Origin: Ciceribacter thiooxidans
GTDB taxonomy: Bacteria; Pseudomonadota; Alphaproteobacteria; Rhizobiales; Rhizobiaceae
Direction of reading: 5' to 3'
Assembly: GCF_014126615.1 (NCBI RefSeq)
Contig: NZ_CP059896.1
Coordinates: forward strand, 444,501-508,500
Length of the DNA stretch: 64,000 nt
Position numbers and translations under genes: made by a program. Within the stretch, counting starts at the first letter, position 1; every line of letters begins with the position of its first letter. This document shows positions 27,354-36,775 of this stretch, piece by piece. The notes under the pieces were generated by a model. That model was given only the letters and a program-made list of their open reading frames with translations, did no database searches and was not told the origin of the DNA.

Positions 27354-27677
27354 TCATAGAAAATCGTCGCGACGCGGTGTGAACGTGTCGATGAGGGTAC
27401 CCGCTTCTAACGCCCTGCAGCCGTGGACCGCGTTCGAGGGGATGACGAAGCTGTCGCCCGGCCCGATCTCGAAGGTCTCTTCGCCGATCGTGAAGGTGAA
27501 CCGGCCGGATTTCACATAGGTCGACTGGACATGCGGGTGGTGGTGCAGCGCGCCGACGCCTCCCTGCGGAAAGCGGAACTCCACCACCATCAGGTCCGGA
27601 CTGTCGGCAAGAACGCGTCGGACGACGCCGTTGCCGGCGTCGACCTCTGGAAACACTCTTATGCGGTTTGAGGACAT
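27354..27677 (-). CDS. kdgF: KdgF-like cupin (unsaturated uronate ring opening)
   Basis: 107 aa single cupin with metal-binding His cluster GALHHHPHVQSTYVKSG and C-terminal His in PSNAVHGCRAL, the size and motif of KdgF. KdgF speeds conversion of 4,5-unsaturated uronates to the linear ketone that KduI uses. Its place between a TRAP permease and kduI supports this. Small cupins are easily mis-assigned, so the name rests partly on context. Confidence 0.85.
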   Translation of the reverse strand: MSSNRIRVFPEVDAGNGVVRRVLADSPDLMVVEFRFPQGGVGALHHHPHVQSTYVKSGRFTFTIGEETFEIGPGDSFVIPSNAVHGCRALEAGTLIDTFTPRRDDFL

Positions 27678-27684
27678 GGAAATC

Positions 27685-28965
27685 CTATCGGAAGACGGAG
27701 GGAAGCCACAACGACAGCGCTGGAATGTAGCTGACGAGCATCAGCGTTCCGAAGGCTGCACCGTAGAAGGGCCAGATCGTCTTCATCGCCTGCGATATCG
27801 GAATTCGGCCGACCGCACAGCCAACGAAGAGCACGGCGCCCACCGGCGGCGTGCAAAGTCCGATGCCGAGATTGAGGACCAGGATGACGCCGAAATGAAC
27901 CGGATCGATGCCGAAGGCGGTGGCCACCGGCAGGAAGATCGGGGTCGTGATGACGATCAGCGGCGACATGTCCATGAAGGTGCCGAGGATCAGCAGCACG
28001 ACGTTCAGCAACAGCAGGATCACGATCGGGTTGTCGGAAAAACCCTGCAGCAGCGCGACCATGGAAGCGGGAACCCGCAGGTATGCGAGGAGCCAGCCGA
28101 AGGATGCCGCACAGCCGATGACCATCAGCACCATGGCGGTGGTACGCACCGCGGCGAAGGTCGCTTCGAGGAAGTCGTTCCAGCTCAGCGTGCGATAGAC
28201 GAGGAGCGTCACCAAGAGCGCGTAGACCACGGCGATGTTGGAGGATTCCGAGGCGGTGAAAATGCCGGAGCGGACACCACCGAAGATGATCGCCACGAGG
28301 ATGAGGCCGGGCACCGCCGAGGCGAGCAGGCCGCCGAGGGCGCGAAAGCCGGGGAAGGGTTCGGTCGGATAGCCGCGGCGTCTGGCAACGAACCAGGCGG
28401 CGACCATCAGCGATACCGCGAGCAGCAGGCCGGGGATGATGCCGGCGGTGAAGAGGTCGGCGATCGAGATGCGTCCGCCGGCGGATATCGAATAGATGAT
28501 CATGTTGTGCGACGGCGGGATCATCAGCGCGATGATCGAACCGACCACCGTTATGTTGACGGCGTAATCCACATCATAGCCGCGCTCTTTCATCTGCGGG
28601 ACCATGAGGCCGCCGACAGCGGATGCATCCGCCGCAGCCGAGCCCGAGACACCGCCGAACATGACCGAGGCCAGCACGTTGACCTGTCCGAGACCGCCAC
28701 GCAGGTGGCCCACGAGCCCGCCCGCCAGTGCGACGAGTCGGCGGGCGATATCCCCGCGCACCATCAGATCGCCGGCGTAGATGAAGAAGGGGATCGCCAT
28801 GAGGGCGAAGACCGAGACGCCGGAATTGAGGCGCTGGAAGACGACCACCGGCGGCAGCCCGAGATAGAGCACGGTCGCAAAGCTCGAAATTCCGAGGCAG
28901 AACGCGACGGGCGTGCCGATCAGCAGGAGAAAGACGAAGGTGCCGAAAAGGACCCAGAGTTCCAT
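27685..28965 (-). CDS. TRAP transporter large permease (DctM type)
   Basis: 426 aa, about 12 membrane helices. Starts MELWVLFGTFVFLLLIGTPVAFCLG. Conserved DctM features include FGGVSGSAAADASAVG, MIPPSHNMIIYS and LCTPPVGAVLF. It drives sodium-coupled uptake of a uronate captured by the DctP protein. The start is two bases after the small permease stop. Confidence 0.95.
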   Translation of the reverse strand: MELWVLFGTFVFLLLIGTPVAFCLGISSFATVLYLGLPPVVVFQRLNSGVSVFALMAIPFFIYAGDLMVRGDIARRLVALAGGLVGHLRGGLGQVNVLASVMFGGVSGSAAADASAVGGLMVPQMKERGYDVDYAVNITVVGSIIALMIPPSHNMIIYSISAGGRISIADLFTAGIIPGLLLAVSLMVAAWFVARRRGYPTEPFPGFRALGGLLASAVPGLILVAIIFGGVRSGIFTASESSNIAVVYALLVTLLVYRTLSWNDFLEATFAAVRTTAMVLMVIGCAASFGWLLAYLRVPASMVALLQGFSDNPIVILLLLNVVLLILGTFMDMSPLIVITTPIFLPVATAFGIDPVHFGVILVLNLGIGLCTPPVGAVLFVGCAVGRIPISQAMKTIWPFYGAAFGTLMLVSYIPALSLWLPSVFR

Positions 28966-28967
28966 GA

Positions 28968-29489
28968 TTATTCCTCCAGCGGTGCGTCGCCGAAGCGCGC
29001 GGTCGGCAGTCCCGCGATCCGCCGCAGTACCCGTTCAGCCGAGAAAAGGACGATAAGGACGCCACCGCCGACGATCGGGATGAAGTCGAACGCTCCCGAA
29101 ATCCCAAGGCTCGGCACCATGTTGCCGGCGGTTTTGTCGGCAAGCGAGGACCCGAACCAGATCATGCCACCGCCGAAGGCCGCGACCGCGAAGTCGGAAA
29201 GCGTGTGCAGCCAGTTCTTTGCGCGATCCGGCAGGACGTAGAGCAGGATGTCGAACGAGAGGTGATATCCCTCGCGGATGCCGACGGCGGCCCCGAGGAA
29301 GATGAACCAGCCCATGATCATGACGGAGGCCGGTTCGCTCCAGGTCAGGCTGTCGTTCAGAATATACCGCCAGAACACCTGTGCGGCGATGAAGATCGTC
29401 ATCAGCACCAGACCGGTCCCGGCGACCCACAATGCGGCACGCGCGAGCAAGCCGGTAAATCGCGCCAGGCCTTTCATACTGTCTTGCAC
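28968..29489 (-). CDS. TRAP transporter small permease (DctQ type)
   Basis: 173 aa, four predicted helices (ALWVAGTGLVLMTIFIAAQVF, SVMIMGWFIFLGAAVGI, FAVAAFGGGMIWFG, FDFIPIVGGGVLIVLF). It pairs with the large permease. The gap to dctP upstream contains a very stable hairpin. Confidence 0.93.
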   Translation of the reverse strand: MQDSMKGLARFTGLLARAALWVAGTGLVLMTIFIAAQVFWRYILNDSLTWSEPASVMIMGWFIFLGAAVGIREGYHLSFDILLYVLPDRAKNWLHTLSDFAVAAFGGGMIWFGSSLADKTAGNMVPSLGISGAFDFIPIVGGGVLIVLFSAERVLRRIAGLPTARFGDAPLEE

Positions 29490-29511
29490 GCCATGCCTCC
29501 ACGGTAAGCGC

Positions 29512-29546
29512 CAGGATGGCCGGCGGACACTCCGCCGGCCATCCTG
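29512..29546. repeat. Perfect 16-bp hairpin between dctP and dctQ
   Basis: CAGGATGGCCGGCGGA, loop CAC, TCCGCCGGCCATCCTG. On the minus-strand transcript it follows the dctP stop by 10 bases, with no T tract after it in that direction. It is likely to protect the 3' end of the dctP part of the message or give partial termination, so that more binding protein than permease is made. Confidence 0.8.
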
Positions 29547-29556
29547 TCTGTTTTCG

Positions 29557-30546
29557 TCATTCCGTCGCCTGGATCCGGGCGACCATGTCCTTCAGCTTTG
29601 CGGAGGTGACATGCTTCTCGTAGACCGGCTTCATCGCGTCGATGAAGGGCTTCTTGTCGATGTCGTTGACGATCTGGACGCCGGCGGCGCGGATCTTCTC
29701 CTCGGACTTCTTCTCCTGGGCGGCCCAGAGTTCGCGCATGTGCGGAACGGAATCCTTGGCGGCTTGGCGAACGATCGCCTGGTCCTCCGGAGAGAGCTTG
29801 TCCCAGGTCTTCTTCGACATGACGAGGACTTCCGGAACGATCAGGTGTTCGTCGAGCGTGTAGTACTTGGCAACCTCGAAATGACCGGAGCTATCGTAGG
29901 ACGGCCAGTTGTTCTCCGCGCCGTCGATGACGCCGGTCTGGATTGCCGAGTAGACCTCGCCATAGGGCATCGGCGTCGCGTTGGCGCCGAGAGCGCCGAC
30001 CATGTCGACGAACATGTCGGACTGCATCACGCGGAACTTCATCCCCTTCAGGTCATCGACAGACTTGATCGGCTTTTCGGAGTTGTAGAAGCTGCGCGAG
30101 CCGCCATCGTAGAAGGCGAGGCCGATCAGGTCGTGTGCTTCGAAGGCCGCAAGAATTTCATCGCCGATCGGGCCGTCCATCACCTTGTGCATGTGGTCGA
30201 CCGAACGGAAGATGTAAGGCAGCGAGACGACCTGCGTCTCCTCGATGATGTTGTTGAACGGCCCGAGCGAGACGCGGTTAAGGTCGATGACGCCGAACTG
30301 GGTCTGCTCGATCGTGTCCTTCTCTTCGCCGAGCTGGGCGGAGTGGAACACTTCGATGCCGATGCGACCGTTGGTGCGCTCCTCGAGCAGCTTGCCCATG
30401 TACTTGACGGCTTCGACCGTCGGGTAGCCGTCCGGATGCGTGTCGGAAGACCGCAGCACAAGGTCGGCCGCCTGGGCCGATACGGCCGAGGCGACGATCG
30501 CGGCGGACGCCAGGACGGCGAGGCCGAATTTCCTCAGGATGCTCAT
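29557..30546 (-). CDS. TRAP transporter solute-binding protein (DctP type, uronate)
   Basis: 329 aa with signal peptide ([20 protein letters not shown] to AQA-AD). DctP fold markers include [20 protein letters not shown] and the substrate-carboxylate region [15 protein letters not shown], where the Arg usually holds the acid group. GAGGAGGAG before the ATG is a strong ribosome site. Placed between uxaC and the permeases, it most likely binds glucuronate, galacturonate or an unsaturated uronate. Confidence 0.94.
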   Translation of the reverse strand: MSILRKFGLAVLASAAIVASAVSAQAADLVLRSSDTHPDGYPTVEAVKYMGKLLEERTNGRIGIEVFHSAQLGEEKDTIEQTQFGVIDLNRVSLGPFNNIIEETQVVSLPYIFRSVDHMHKVMDGPIGDEILAAFEAHDLIGLAFYDGGSRSFYNSEKPIKSVDDLKGMKFRVMQSDMFVDMVGALGANATPMPYGEVYSAIQTGVIDGAENNWPSYDSSGHFEVAKYYTLDEHLIVPEVLVMSKKTWDKLSPEDQAIVRQAAKDSVPHMRELWAAQEKKSEEKIRAAGVQIVNDIDKKPFIDAMKPVYEKHVTSAKLKDMVARIQATE

Positions 30547-30577
30547 TTCTCTTCTCCTCCTCTTGTTGCAGCTGTCC

Positions 30578-31978
30578 TCACAGCCGGTAAGCAGTTTTCG
30601 CAAGCTTGTAGGCGAGGTCGTGGGCGACCTCGAACGCCTCGTCCTCGTCGAGGCGACCGGTCGCGACAAGCGTTGCCAGATAGGCGCAGTCGACCCTGCG
30701 GGCCACGTCGTGGCGGGCGGGGATCGAACAGAATGCGCGGGTATCGTCGTTGAACCCGACGGTGTTGTAGAAGCCCGCGGTTTCGGTCGTCAGTTCGCGA
30801 AAGCGGCGCATGCCCTCGGCGCTGTCGAAGAACCACCAGGCGGGTCCGAGCTTCAGCGCCGGATAGGCGCCGGCGAGCGGCGCCAGTTCGCGAGAATAGC
30901 TCGTCTCGTCGAGCGTGAACAGGATGACGGTGAGCTCCGGACGCATGCCGACGGCGTCGAGCAGCGGCTTCAGGGCGCGGACGTAGTCGGTGCGCGTCGG
31001 AATGTCGAAGCCCTTGTCGCGGCCGTGCATCGCCATGACGCCGGCCGAATGGTTGCGCCACGAACCCGGATGGATCTGCAAGACGAGGCCGTCGTCGAGG
31101 CTCATGCGCGCCATTTCGGTCAGCATGTGGCCGCGGAAGGCATCGGCTTCCTCTGGCGTGCAGCGGCCGGCGAGCGCCTTTTCGAAAAGGGTCGCGGCCT
31201 CTGCCTGCGGCAGATCCTCGGTGCGGGCGGTCGGATGGCCATGGTCGGAACTCGTCGCGCCATAGGACTTGAAGAAGGCGCGGCGGATGCGATGCGCCTC
31301 GAGATAGCTTTCCCAGGTGGTGGCATCGGTCCCGGCGAGTTCGCCGAAGCGTTCGATATTGCTACGAAAGCCTTCGAACTCGGGGTCGACGACAGGGTCG
31401 GGCCGGTAGGCGGTGACGACGCGGCCGGTCCAGCCGGACCGGCGGATCATCTCATGCCATTTCAGCTCGTCGAGCGGGCTCTCGGTCGTCGCGATGACTT
31501 CGATACCGAAGCGCTCGAACAGGGCCCGTGGACGGAATTCCGGACGGGCGAGGCAGTCCTTGATGTGGTCGTAGAACTCGTCGGCTGTTTCCGTCGAGAA
31601 GCGCTTGGTGAGCCCGAAGACGTCGGCGAAGGACTGCTCCACCCACAGGCGGCTCGGGGTTCCGCGGAAGAGGTGGAAGTTCTCGGCGAAGAGCCGCCAG
31701 ATCTTCCGCCCGTCGGTTTCCGTCGGGCCGCCGTCGACACGCGGCACGCCGAGTGCAGTGAGCGGGATGCCCTGCGAGCAGAGCATGCGAAAGACGTAAT
31801 GGTCGGGAACGACGAAGAGCTGGGCGGGATCCGTGAAGGCCGCATCTTCCGCGTACCAGCGCGGATCGGTGTGGCCGTGCGGGCTGACGATCGGCAAGGT
31901 CCGAACGGTCTCGTATAGGCTACGCGCCATGCCGCGCGCCGTCGATTCGATCGGTAAAAGCCTGTCCTCCTGCAGCAA
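30578..31978 (-). CDS. uxaC: Glucuronate (uronate) isomerase
   Basis: 466 aa. Metal-binding [10 protein letters not shown] in the N-terminus, [20 protein letters not shown] and [21 protein letters not shown] near the C-terminus are UxaC hallmarks. It isomerises glucuronate to fructuronate and galacturonate to tagaturonate. The start is TTG with GAGGAGG upstream. First gene of the operon; a TTGACT-N17-TATTAG promoter lies 66-94 bases upstream. Confidence 0.95.
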   Translation of the reverse strand: MLQEDRLLPIESTARGMARSLYETVRTLPIVSPHGHTDPRWYAEDAAFTDPAQLFVVPDHYVFRMLCSQGIPLTALGVPRVDGGPTETDGRKIWRLFAENFHLFRGTPSRLWVEQSFADVFGLTKRFSTETADEFYDHIKDCLARPEFRPRALFERFGIEVIATTESPLDELKWHEMIRRSGWTGRVVTAYRPDPVVDPEFEGFRSNIERFGELAGTDATTWESYLEAHRIRRAFFKSYGATSSDHGHPTARTEDLPQAEAATLFEKALAGRCTPEEADAFRGHMLTEMARMSLDDGLVLQIHPGSWRNHSAGVMAMHGRDKGFDIPTRTDYVRALKPLLDAVGMRPELTVILFTLDETSYSRELAPLAGAYPALKLGPAWWFFDSAEGMRRFRELTTETAGFYNTVGFNDDTRAFCSIPARHDVARRVDCAYLATLVATGRLDEDEAFEVAHDLAYKLAKTAYRL

Positions 31979-32011
31979 ATCCGTGGCCTCCTCGCCGCTC
32001 GCTTACTAAGG

Positions 32012-32038
32012 TCCGGAAACGCGATTTGCATTTCCGGA
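32012..32038. promoter_or_regulatory. Inverted repeat in the uxaC/GntR intergenic region
   Basis: TCCGGAAA, 11 bases, TTTCCGGA: a perfect 8-bp inverted repeat at the predicted transcription start of the uxaC operon. A possible operator or leader hairpin. Confidence 0.45.
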
Positions 32039-32042
32039 GCAA

Positions 32043-32056
32043 ACTAATATGTTAGT
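32043..32056. promoter_or_regulatory. Candidate GntR operator ACTAA-TATG-TTAGT
   Basis: A 14-base palindrome with perfect 5-bp arms that overlaps the -10 (TATTAG) of the uxaC promoter. Its size suits a FadR/UxuR-type GntR dimer, so the divergent regulator probably represses here and a uronate intermediate relieves it. Confidence 0.6.
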
Positions 32057-32072
32057 ATGCAATATGAGTCAA
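32044..32072 (-). promoter_or_regulatory. Sigma-70 promoter of the uronate operon
   Basis: On the minus strand: TTGACT, 17 bases, TATTAG. The start would be near 32037, giving a leader of about 60 bases before the TTG of uxaC. Confidence 0.65.
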
Positions 32073-32082
32073 CGGAGGCTTC

Positions 32083-32784
32083 ATGGCTGATCAGCTTCAG
32101 CTTCGCGCGGTGGACAGCGTGCGTGTGCCGTCGGTTACGGAACTGGTTTTCGAGCAGCTCTACCATCAGGTAGTCGAGCTCGACCTGCCGCCGGGCACCA
32201 AGCTGTCGGAAGTGGAGGTCGCGAAGCAAATGGGTGTCTCGCGACAACCTGTTCGCGATGCTTTCTACCGGTTATCGCAGCTCGGTTTCCTGCTCATCCG
32301 TCCGCAGCGGGCGACAGTCGTCAGCCACATCTCCGAAAAGGGCGTGCTACAGGCGCGTTTCATCCGCACGGCGCTCGAGATGGAAACGGCCCGGGCCGCT
32401 GCTGCGGTGCTCTCCGACCAGCAGATGGACGAGCTGGAAGAGTTGATCGCAAGACAGCGCAAAGCAATGGAGACGGATGACAAGGTTCTGTTTCATGCGC
32501 TCGATGATGACTTTCACAAGCGAATCTGCGACATGTCCGGTCATGACTTTGCCTGGGCGCTGATCCGCGACAGCAAGGCGCATATGGATCGGGTCCGGTA
32601 TCTTAGCCTTTCCTTCGGAGCACAGAGTGCGTTTGCGGATCACATCGAGATCCTGAAGGCGCTGAGGGCTCATGACGGGGATGCGGCTGCGGCCCGCATG
32701 CGCGTCCATCTTTCGCGGATCAAGGGAATCATAGGTCGCATCCGGGAAAGCCACGGGCAGTATTTCGCGGCGGACGAGAAATGA
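32083..32784 (+). CDS. GntR/FadR-family regulator of the uronate genes
   Basis: 233 aa. Winged HTH at residues 15-80 (LPPGTKLSEVEVAKQMGVSRQPVRDAFYRLSQ is the GntR core) and an all-helical FCD ligand domain to the end, with metal-site residues (DDDFHKRICDMSGH, and a later His in ADHIEIL). FCD regulators of this context respond to uronates or KDG. It is divergent from uxaC and overlaps kdgK by four bases. AACGGAGG precedes the ATG. Confidence 0.93.
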   Translation: MADQLQLRAVDSVRVPSVTELVFEQLYHQVVELDLPPGTKLSEVEVAKQMGVSRQPVRDAFYRLSQLGFLLIRPQRATVVSHISEKGVLQARFIRTALEMETARAAAAVLSDQQMDELEELIARQRKAMETDDKVLFHALDDDFHKRICDMSGHDFAWALIRDSKAHMDRVRYLSLSFGAQSAFADHIEILKALRAHDGDAAAARMRVHLSRIKGIIGRIRESHGQYFAADEK

Positions 32785-33695
32785 ACGAAAGACATCACCG
32801 GGTTCTTGCGATCGGCGAATGCATGGTCGAAATGGCGCCTCGCGCCGACGGAGCGTATACGCGCAATTTCGCGGGTGACACCTTCAACACGGCCTGGTAT
32901 CTGCGCCGCCTGCTGCCGGAGGCCTGGTCGGTCGATTACTGCTCGGCCGTCGGCGAAGACCGGATTTCCGATCATATGCTCGGCTTCATGCAGAAGGCAG
33001 GCGTCGGCACCGACAGCGTCCGGCGCATTTCCGGCCGCACCGTCGGCCTCTACATGATCGAGCTCGACAACGGCGAACGCAGCTTCTCCTACTGGCGGGG
33101 CCAGTCGGCCGCAAAGCTGCTGGCGCGTGATCGTGACGTGCTTTCCGCCGCGCTCGAACGAACGGACGTGGCGCTCTTCTCCGGAATCACGCTCGCGATC
33201 CTCTCGGAGGAGGACCGCCGCAACCTTCTCGAGGCTCTTGCCGAGGCGCGTCGGCGGGGAACGCGCGTCGCCTTCGATCCGAACATGCGGCTGAGGCTCT
33301 GGCCAAATGTCGCGGTGATGTGTGCCGCAGTTGCGGAGGCCGCCGAGGTCGCGGATATCGTGCTGCCCTCTTTTGACGAGGATGGGCAGTATTACGGCGA
33401 GACCTCGCCACTCGAAACGATTGCCCGCTATCGGAATGCCGGAGCCTCGACGATCGTGGTGAAGAACGGCGTTGGCCGGATCCATGCGGAGGGGCGCGAG
33501 GAGGGTGTCGTCACCTTCGATCCGCAGCCGGTTGCCCAGGTCGTCGACACCACCGCCGCCGGCGACAGTTTCAATGCCGGCTTCCTTTCGGTGCGGCTTT
33601 CGGGGGCATCAATGGGGGATGCGATCGGCCGCGGTGCGCAGGTCGCCGCGCAGGTGATCGGCAAGCGCGGGGCACTCGTCGGCATCGACGTGTGA
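32781..33695 (+). CDS. kdgK: 2-keto-3-deoxygluconate kinase (PfkB family)
   Basis: 304 aa. PfkB N-terminal motif GECMVEMAP, the substrate loop GDTFNTAWYL and the catalytic DTTAAGDSFNAGF with Asp near residue 257. It phosphorylates 2-keto-3-deoxygluconate, the common product of UxaA, UxuA and KduD, to KDPG. The ATG overlaps the GntR stop. KDPG aldolase is not in the window. Confidence 0.95.
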   Translation: MNERHHRVLAIGECMVEMAPRADGAYTRNFAGDTFNTAWYLRRLLPEAWSVDYCSAVGEDRISDHMLGFMQKAGVGTDSVRRISGRTVGLYMIELDNGERSFSYWRGQSAAKLLARDRDVLSAALERTDVALFSGITLAILSEEDRRNLLEALAEARRRGTRVAFDPNMRLRLWPNVAVMCAAVAEAAEVADIVLPSFDEDGQYYGETSPLETIARYRNAGASTIVVKNGVGRIHAEGREEGVVTFDPQPVAQVVDTTAAGDSFNAGFLSVRLSGASMGDAIGRGAQVAAQVIGKRGALVGIDV

Positions 33696-33710
33696 AGCCT
33701 GGAAGACAAT

Positions 33711-33735
33711 AGGCGAGCGGGAAACCCGCTCGCCT
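33711..33735. terminator. Hairpin between kdgK and the FAA hydrolase
   Basis: AGGCGAGCGGG, loop AAA, CCCGCTCGCCT: an 11-bp perfect stem between converging genes, without a T tract. A terminator or 3' end stabiliser. Confidence 0.5.
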
Positions 33736-33747
33736 CGCGTCATCTGC

Positions 33748-34586
33748 TCAATCGGCTCTGAACGTCTGTTTTTGTGTACCGAGGTTTTGGATACCGAGTT
33801 CGACGGTGTCTCCATCCCTGAGGTAGCGTGGCGGCTTCATGCCCATGCCGACGCCGGGGGGCGTGCCGGTGGAGATGACGTCGCCTGGATGGAGGCTCAT
33901 GAACTGGCTCAAGTAGGAGACGAGGAAGGCGACGCCGTAGACCATGGTCTTCGAGGAACCGTCCTGCATGGTCTCGCCGTTGACCTTCAGCCACATCGGG
34001 AGGTTCTGTGGGTCGGCGACCTCGTCCTTCGTGACGAGCCAGGGGCCGATCGGGCCGAAGGTGTCGCAGGACTTGCCCTTGGTCCACTGGCCGGCGCGCT
34101 CGGTCTGGAAGCCGCGCTCGGAAACGTCGTGGGAGACGCAGTAGCCGGCGACATAGTCGAGGGCCTCGGCCTCGGAGACATATTTCGCGGTCTTGCCGAT
34201 GACGACGCCGAGCTCGACCTCCCAGTCGGTCTTTTCCGAGCCGCGGGGGATGCGCACCTCGTCGTCGGGACCGCAGATGGCCGAGGTCGCCTTCATGAAG
34301 ATCACCGGCTCGGGCGGGACGGTGGCACCGGTCTCGGCGGCATGGTCGGAATAGTTGAGCCCGATGCAGATGAACTTGCCGGTGCCGGCAACGCAGGGAC
34401 CGATGCGGTCCACGGAAAGCTCCGGCAGCGAGGCCGGGTCGAGTGCCGCGATCTTGGCGAGGCCTTCGGGGAGATGGCAGTGCCGCCGATGTCGGCGACA
34501 TGGGCGGAGAGATCGCGGACCTTGCCGTCCTTGTCGAGGAGGGCCGGCTTTTCCCGGCCGGGCGGGCCGACGCGCATCAGTTTCAT
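33748..34586 (-). pseudogene. Fumarylacetoacetate hydrolase family protein, single-base frameshift
   Basis: Two overlapping frames together give about 279 aa, the normal length for ureidoglycolate lyase or 2,4-diketo-3-deoxy-L-fuconate hydrolase-type enzymes. The N-terminal frame starts MKLMRVGPPGREKPALLDKD at 34586. The C-terminal frame carries the FAH core: ICIGLNYSDHAAETG, DWEVELGVVIG with the metal Glu residues, and STGTPPGVGMGM. The frame is lost at GGGG 34468-34471; a fifth G restores it. It lies 24 bases after an SDR gene, so a sugar-acid pathway is likely. Confidence 0.88.
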
Positions 34587-34610
34587 GGGAGTGTTCCTTT
34601 CGAGAGGGGG

Positions 34611-35678
<1,068 letters not shown>

Positions 35679-36731
35679 ATGGAACTGGTGTTCGACGGTC
35701 ACAACGATGTCCTCTTGAGACTCTGGAGGGCTAAGGCGGCCGGAACGGACCCGATTGCGGAATTCGTCGACGGGACCAGCCACGGGCATATTGACGGGCC
35801 GCGCGCGAAAGTCGGCGGCCTCGCTGGCGGGCTCTGCGCGATCTTCATTCCCAACACCTCCGACTTCGCCCTGAAAGCCCCGGACGCCAGCGGCCGCTAT
35901 GCGACGCCGCTCGCGGAACCGCTGGAGCGGGCCTCGTCGCTCGACGTGGCGCTCGCCATGGCCTCGGTCGCCGTCAATCTCGACCGTGCCGGAGCATGGC
36001 GGCTGTGTCGCTCGACGGACGAGATCCGCGCCGCGCTCGACGCCGGCGTCTTCGCTGCCGTCATGCACATGGAAGGGTGCGAGGCGATCGGCGAGGATCT
36101 CGCCGCCCTAGACGTCTTCTACGCCGCGGGGCTGCGTTCACTCGGCCCCGTCTGGAGCCGCAACAATATTTTCGGCCACGGGGTGCCCTTCGCCTATCCG
36201 ATGACGCCGGATACCGGTCCGGGGCTTACCGACGCCGGCTTCGAGCTCGTGCGCACCTGCAACCGCCTCGGCATCCTGATCGATCTTGCCCACATCACCG
36301 AGCAGGGTTTCTGGGATGTGGCGAAGACGACCGACCAGCCGCTCGTCGCCAGCCACTCCAACGCGCACGCATTGACGCCCGTCGCGCGCAACCTCACCGA
36401 CCGGCAGTTGGACGCGATCAAGGAGAGCCGTGGCCTTGTTGGGCTGAACTATGCCGTCACCATGCTGCGGGCCGACGGGCGCGACGACGCCGAGACGCCG
36501 CTCTCCGACATGGTGCGGCACGTAGACTATCTCGTCGAGCGAACGGGTATCGACTGCGTCGCGCTCGGATCGGATTACGATGGTGCGACAATTCCGGCCG
36601 AGATCGGGGACGCGAGCGGGACCCAGAAACTCGTTGCGGCCCTCAGGGGCGCCGGTTACGGTGACGAGGAATTGTCCAAGATATGCCGGGAGAACTGGTT
36701 GAGAGTATTGGCTTCCGCCTGGCGCGAATAG
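35679..36731 (+). CDS. Membrane dipeptidase family (M19) peptidase
   Basis: 350 aa. M19 metal motif DGHNDVLLRL at the N-terminus, bridging Glu in MHMEGCEAIG, and His in IDLAHITEQGF and VASHSNAHAL, with GSDYDGA near the end. No signal peptide, so cytosolic. It would split dipeptides, possibly including D-residues. It lies 44 bases before a peptide ABC importer and is probably co-transcribed, so imported dipeptides are likely its substrates. Confidence 0.93.
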   Translation: MELVFDGHNDVLLRLWRAKAAGTDPIAEFVDGTSHGHIDGPRAKVGGLAGGLCAIFIPNTSDFALKAPDASGRYATPLAEPLERASSLDVALAMASVAVNLDRAGAWRLCRSTDEIRAALDAGVFAAVMHMEGCEAIGEDLAALDVFYAAGLRSLGPVWSRNNIFGHGVPFAYPMTPDTGPGLTDAGFELVRTCNRLGILIDLAHITEQGFWDVAKTTDQPLVASHSNAHALTPVARNLTDRQLDAIKESRGLVGLNYAVTMLRADGRDDAETPLSDMVRHVDYLVERTGIDCVALGSDYDGATIPAEIGDASGTQKLVAALRGAGYGDEELSKICRENWLRVLASAWRE

Positions 36732-36775
36732 GCGGGAAGCTAGGGTAGGTAAGCACAGAAAACAGGGGAACAGAC

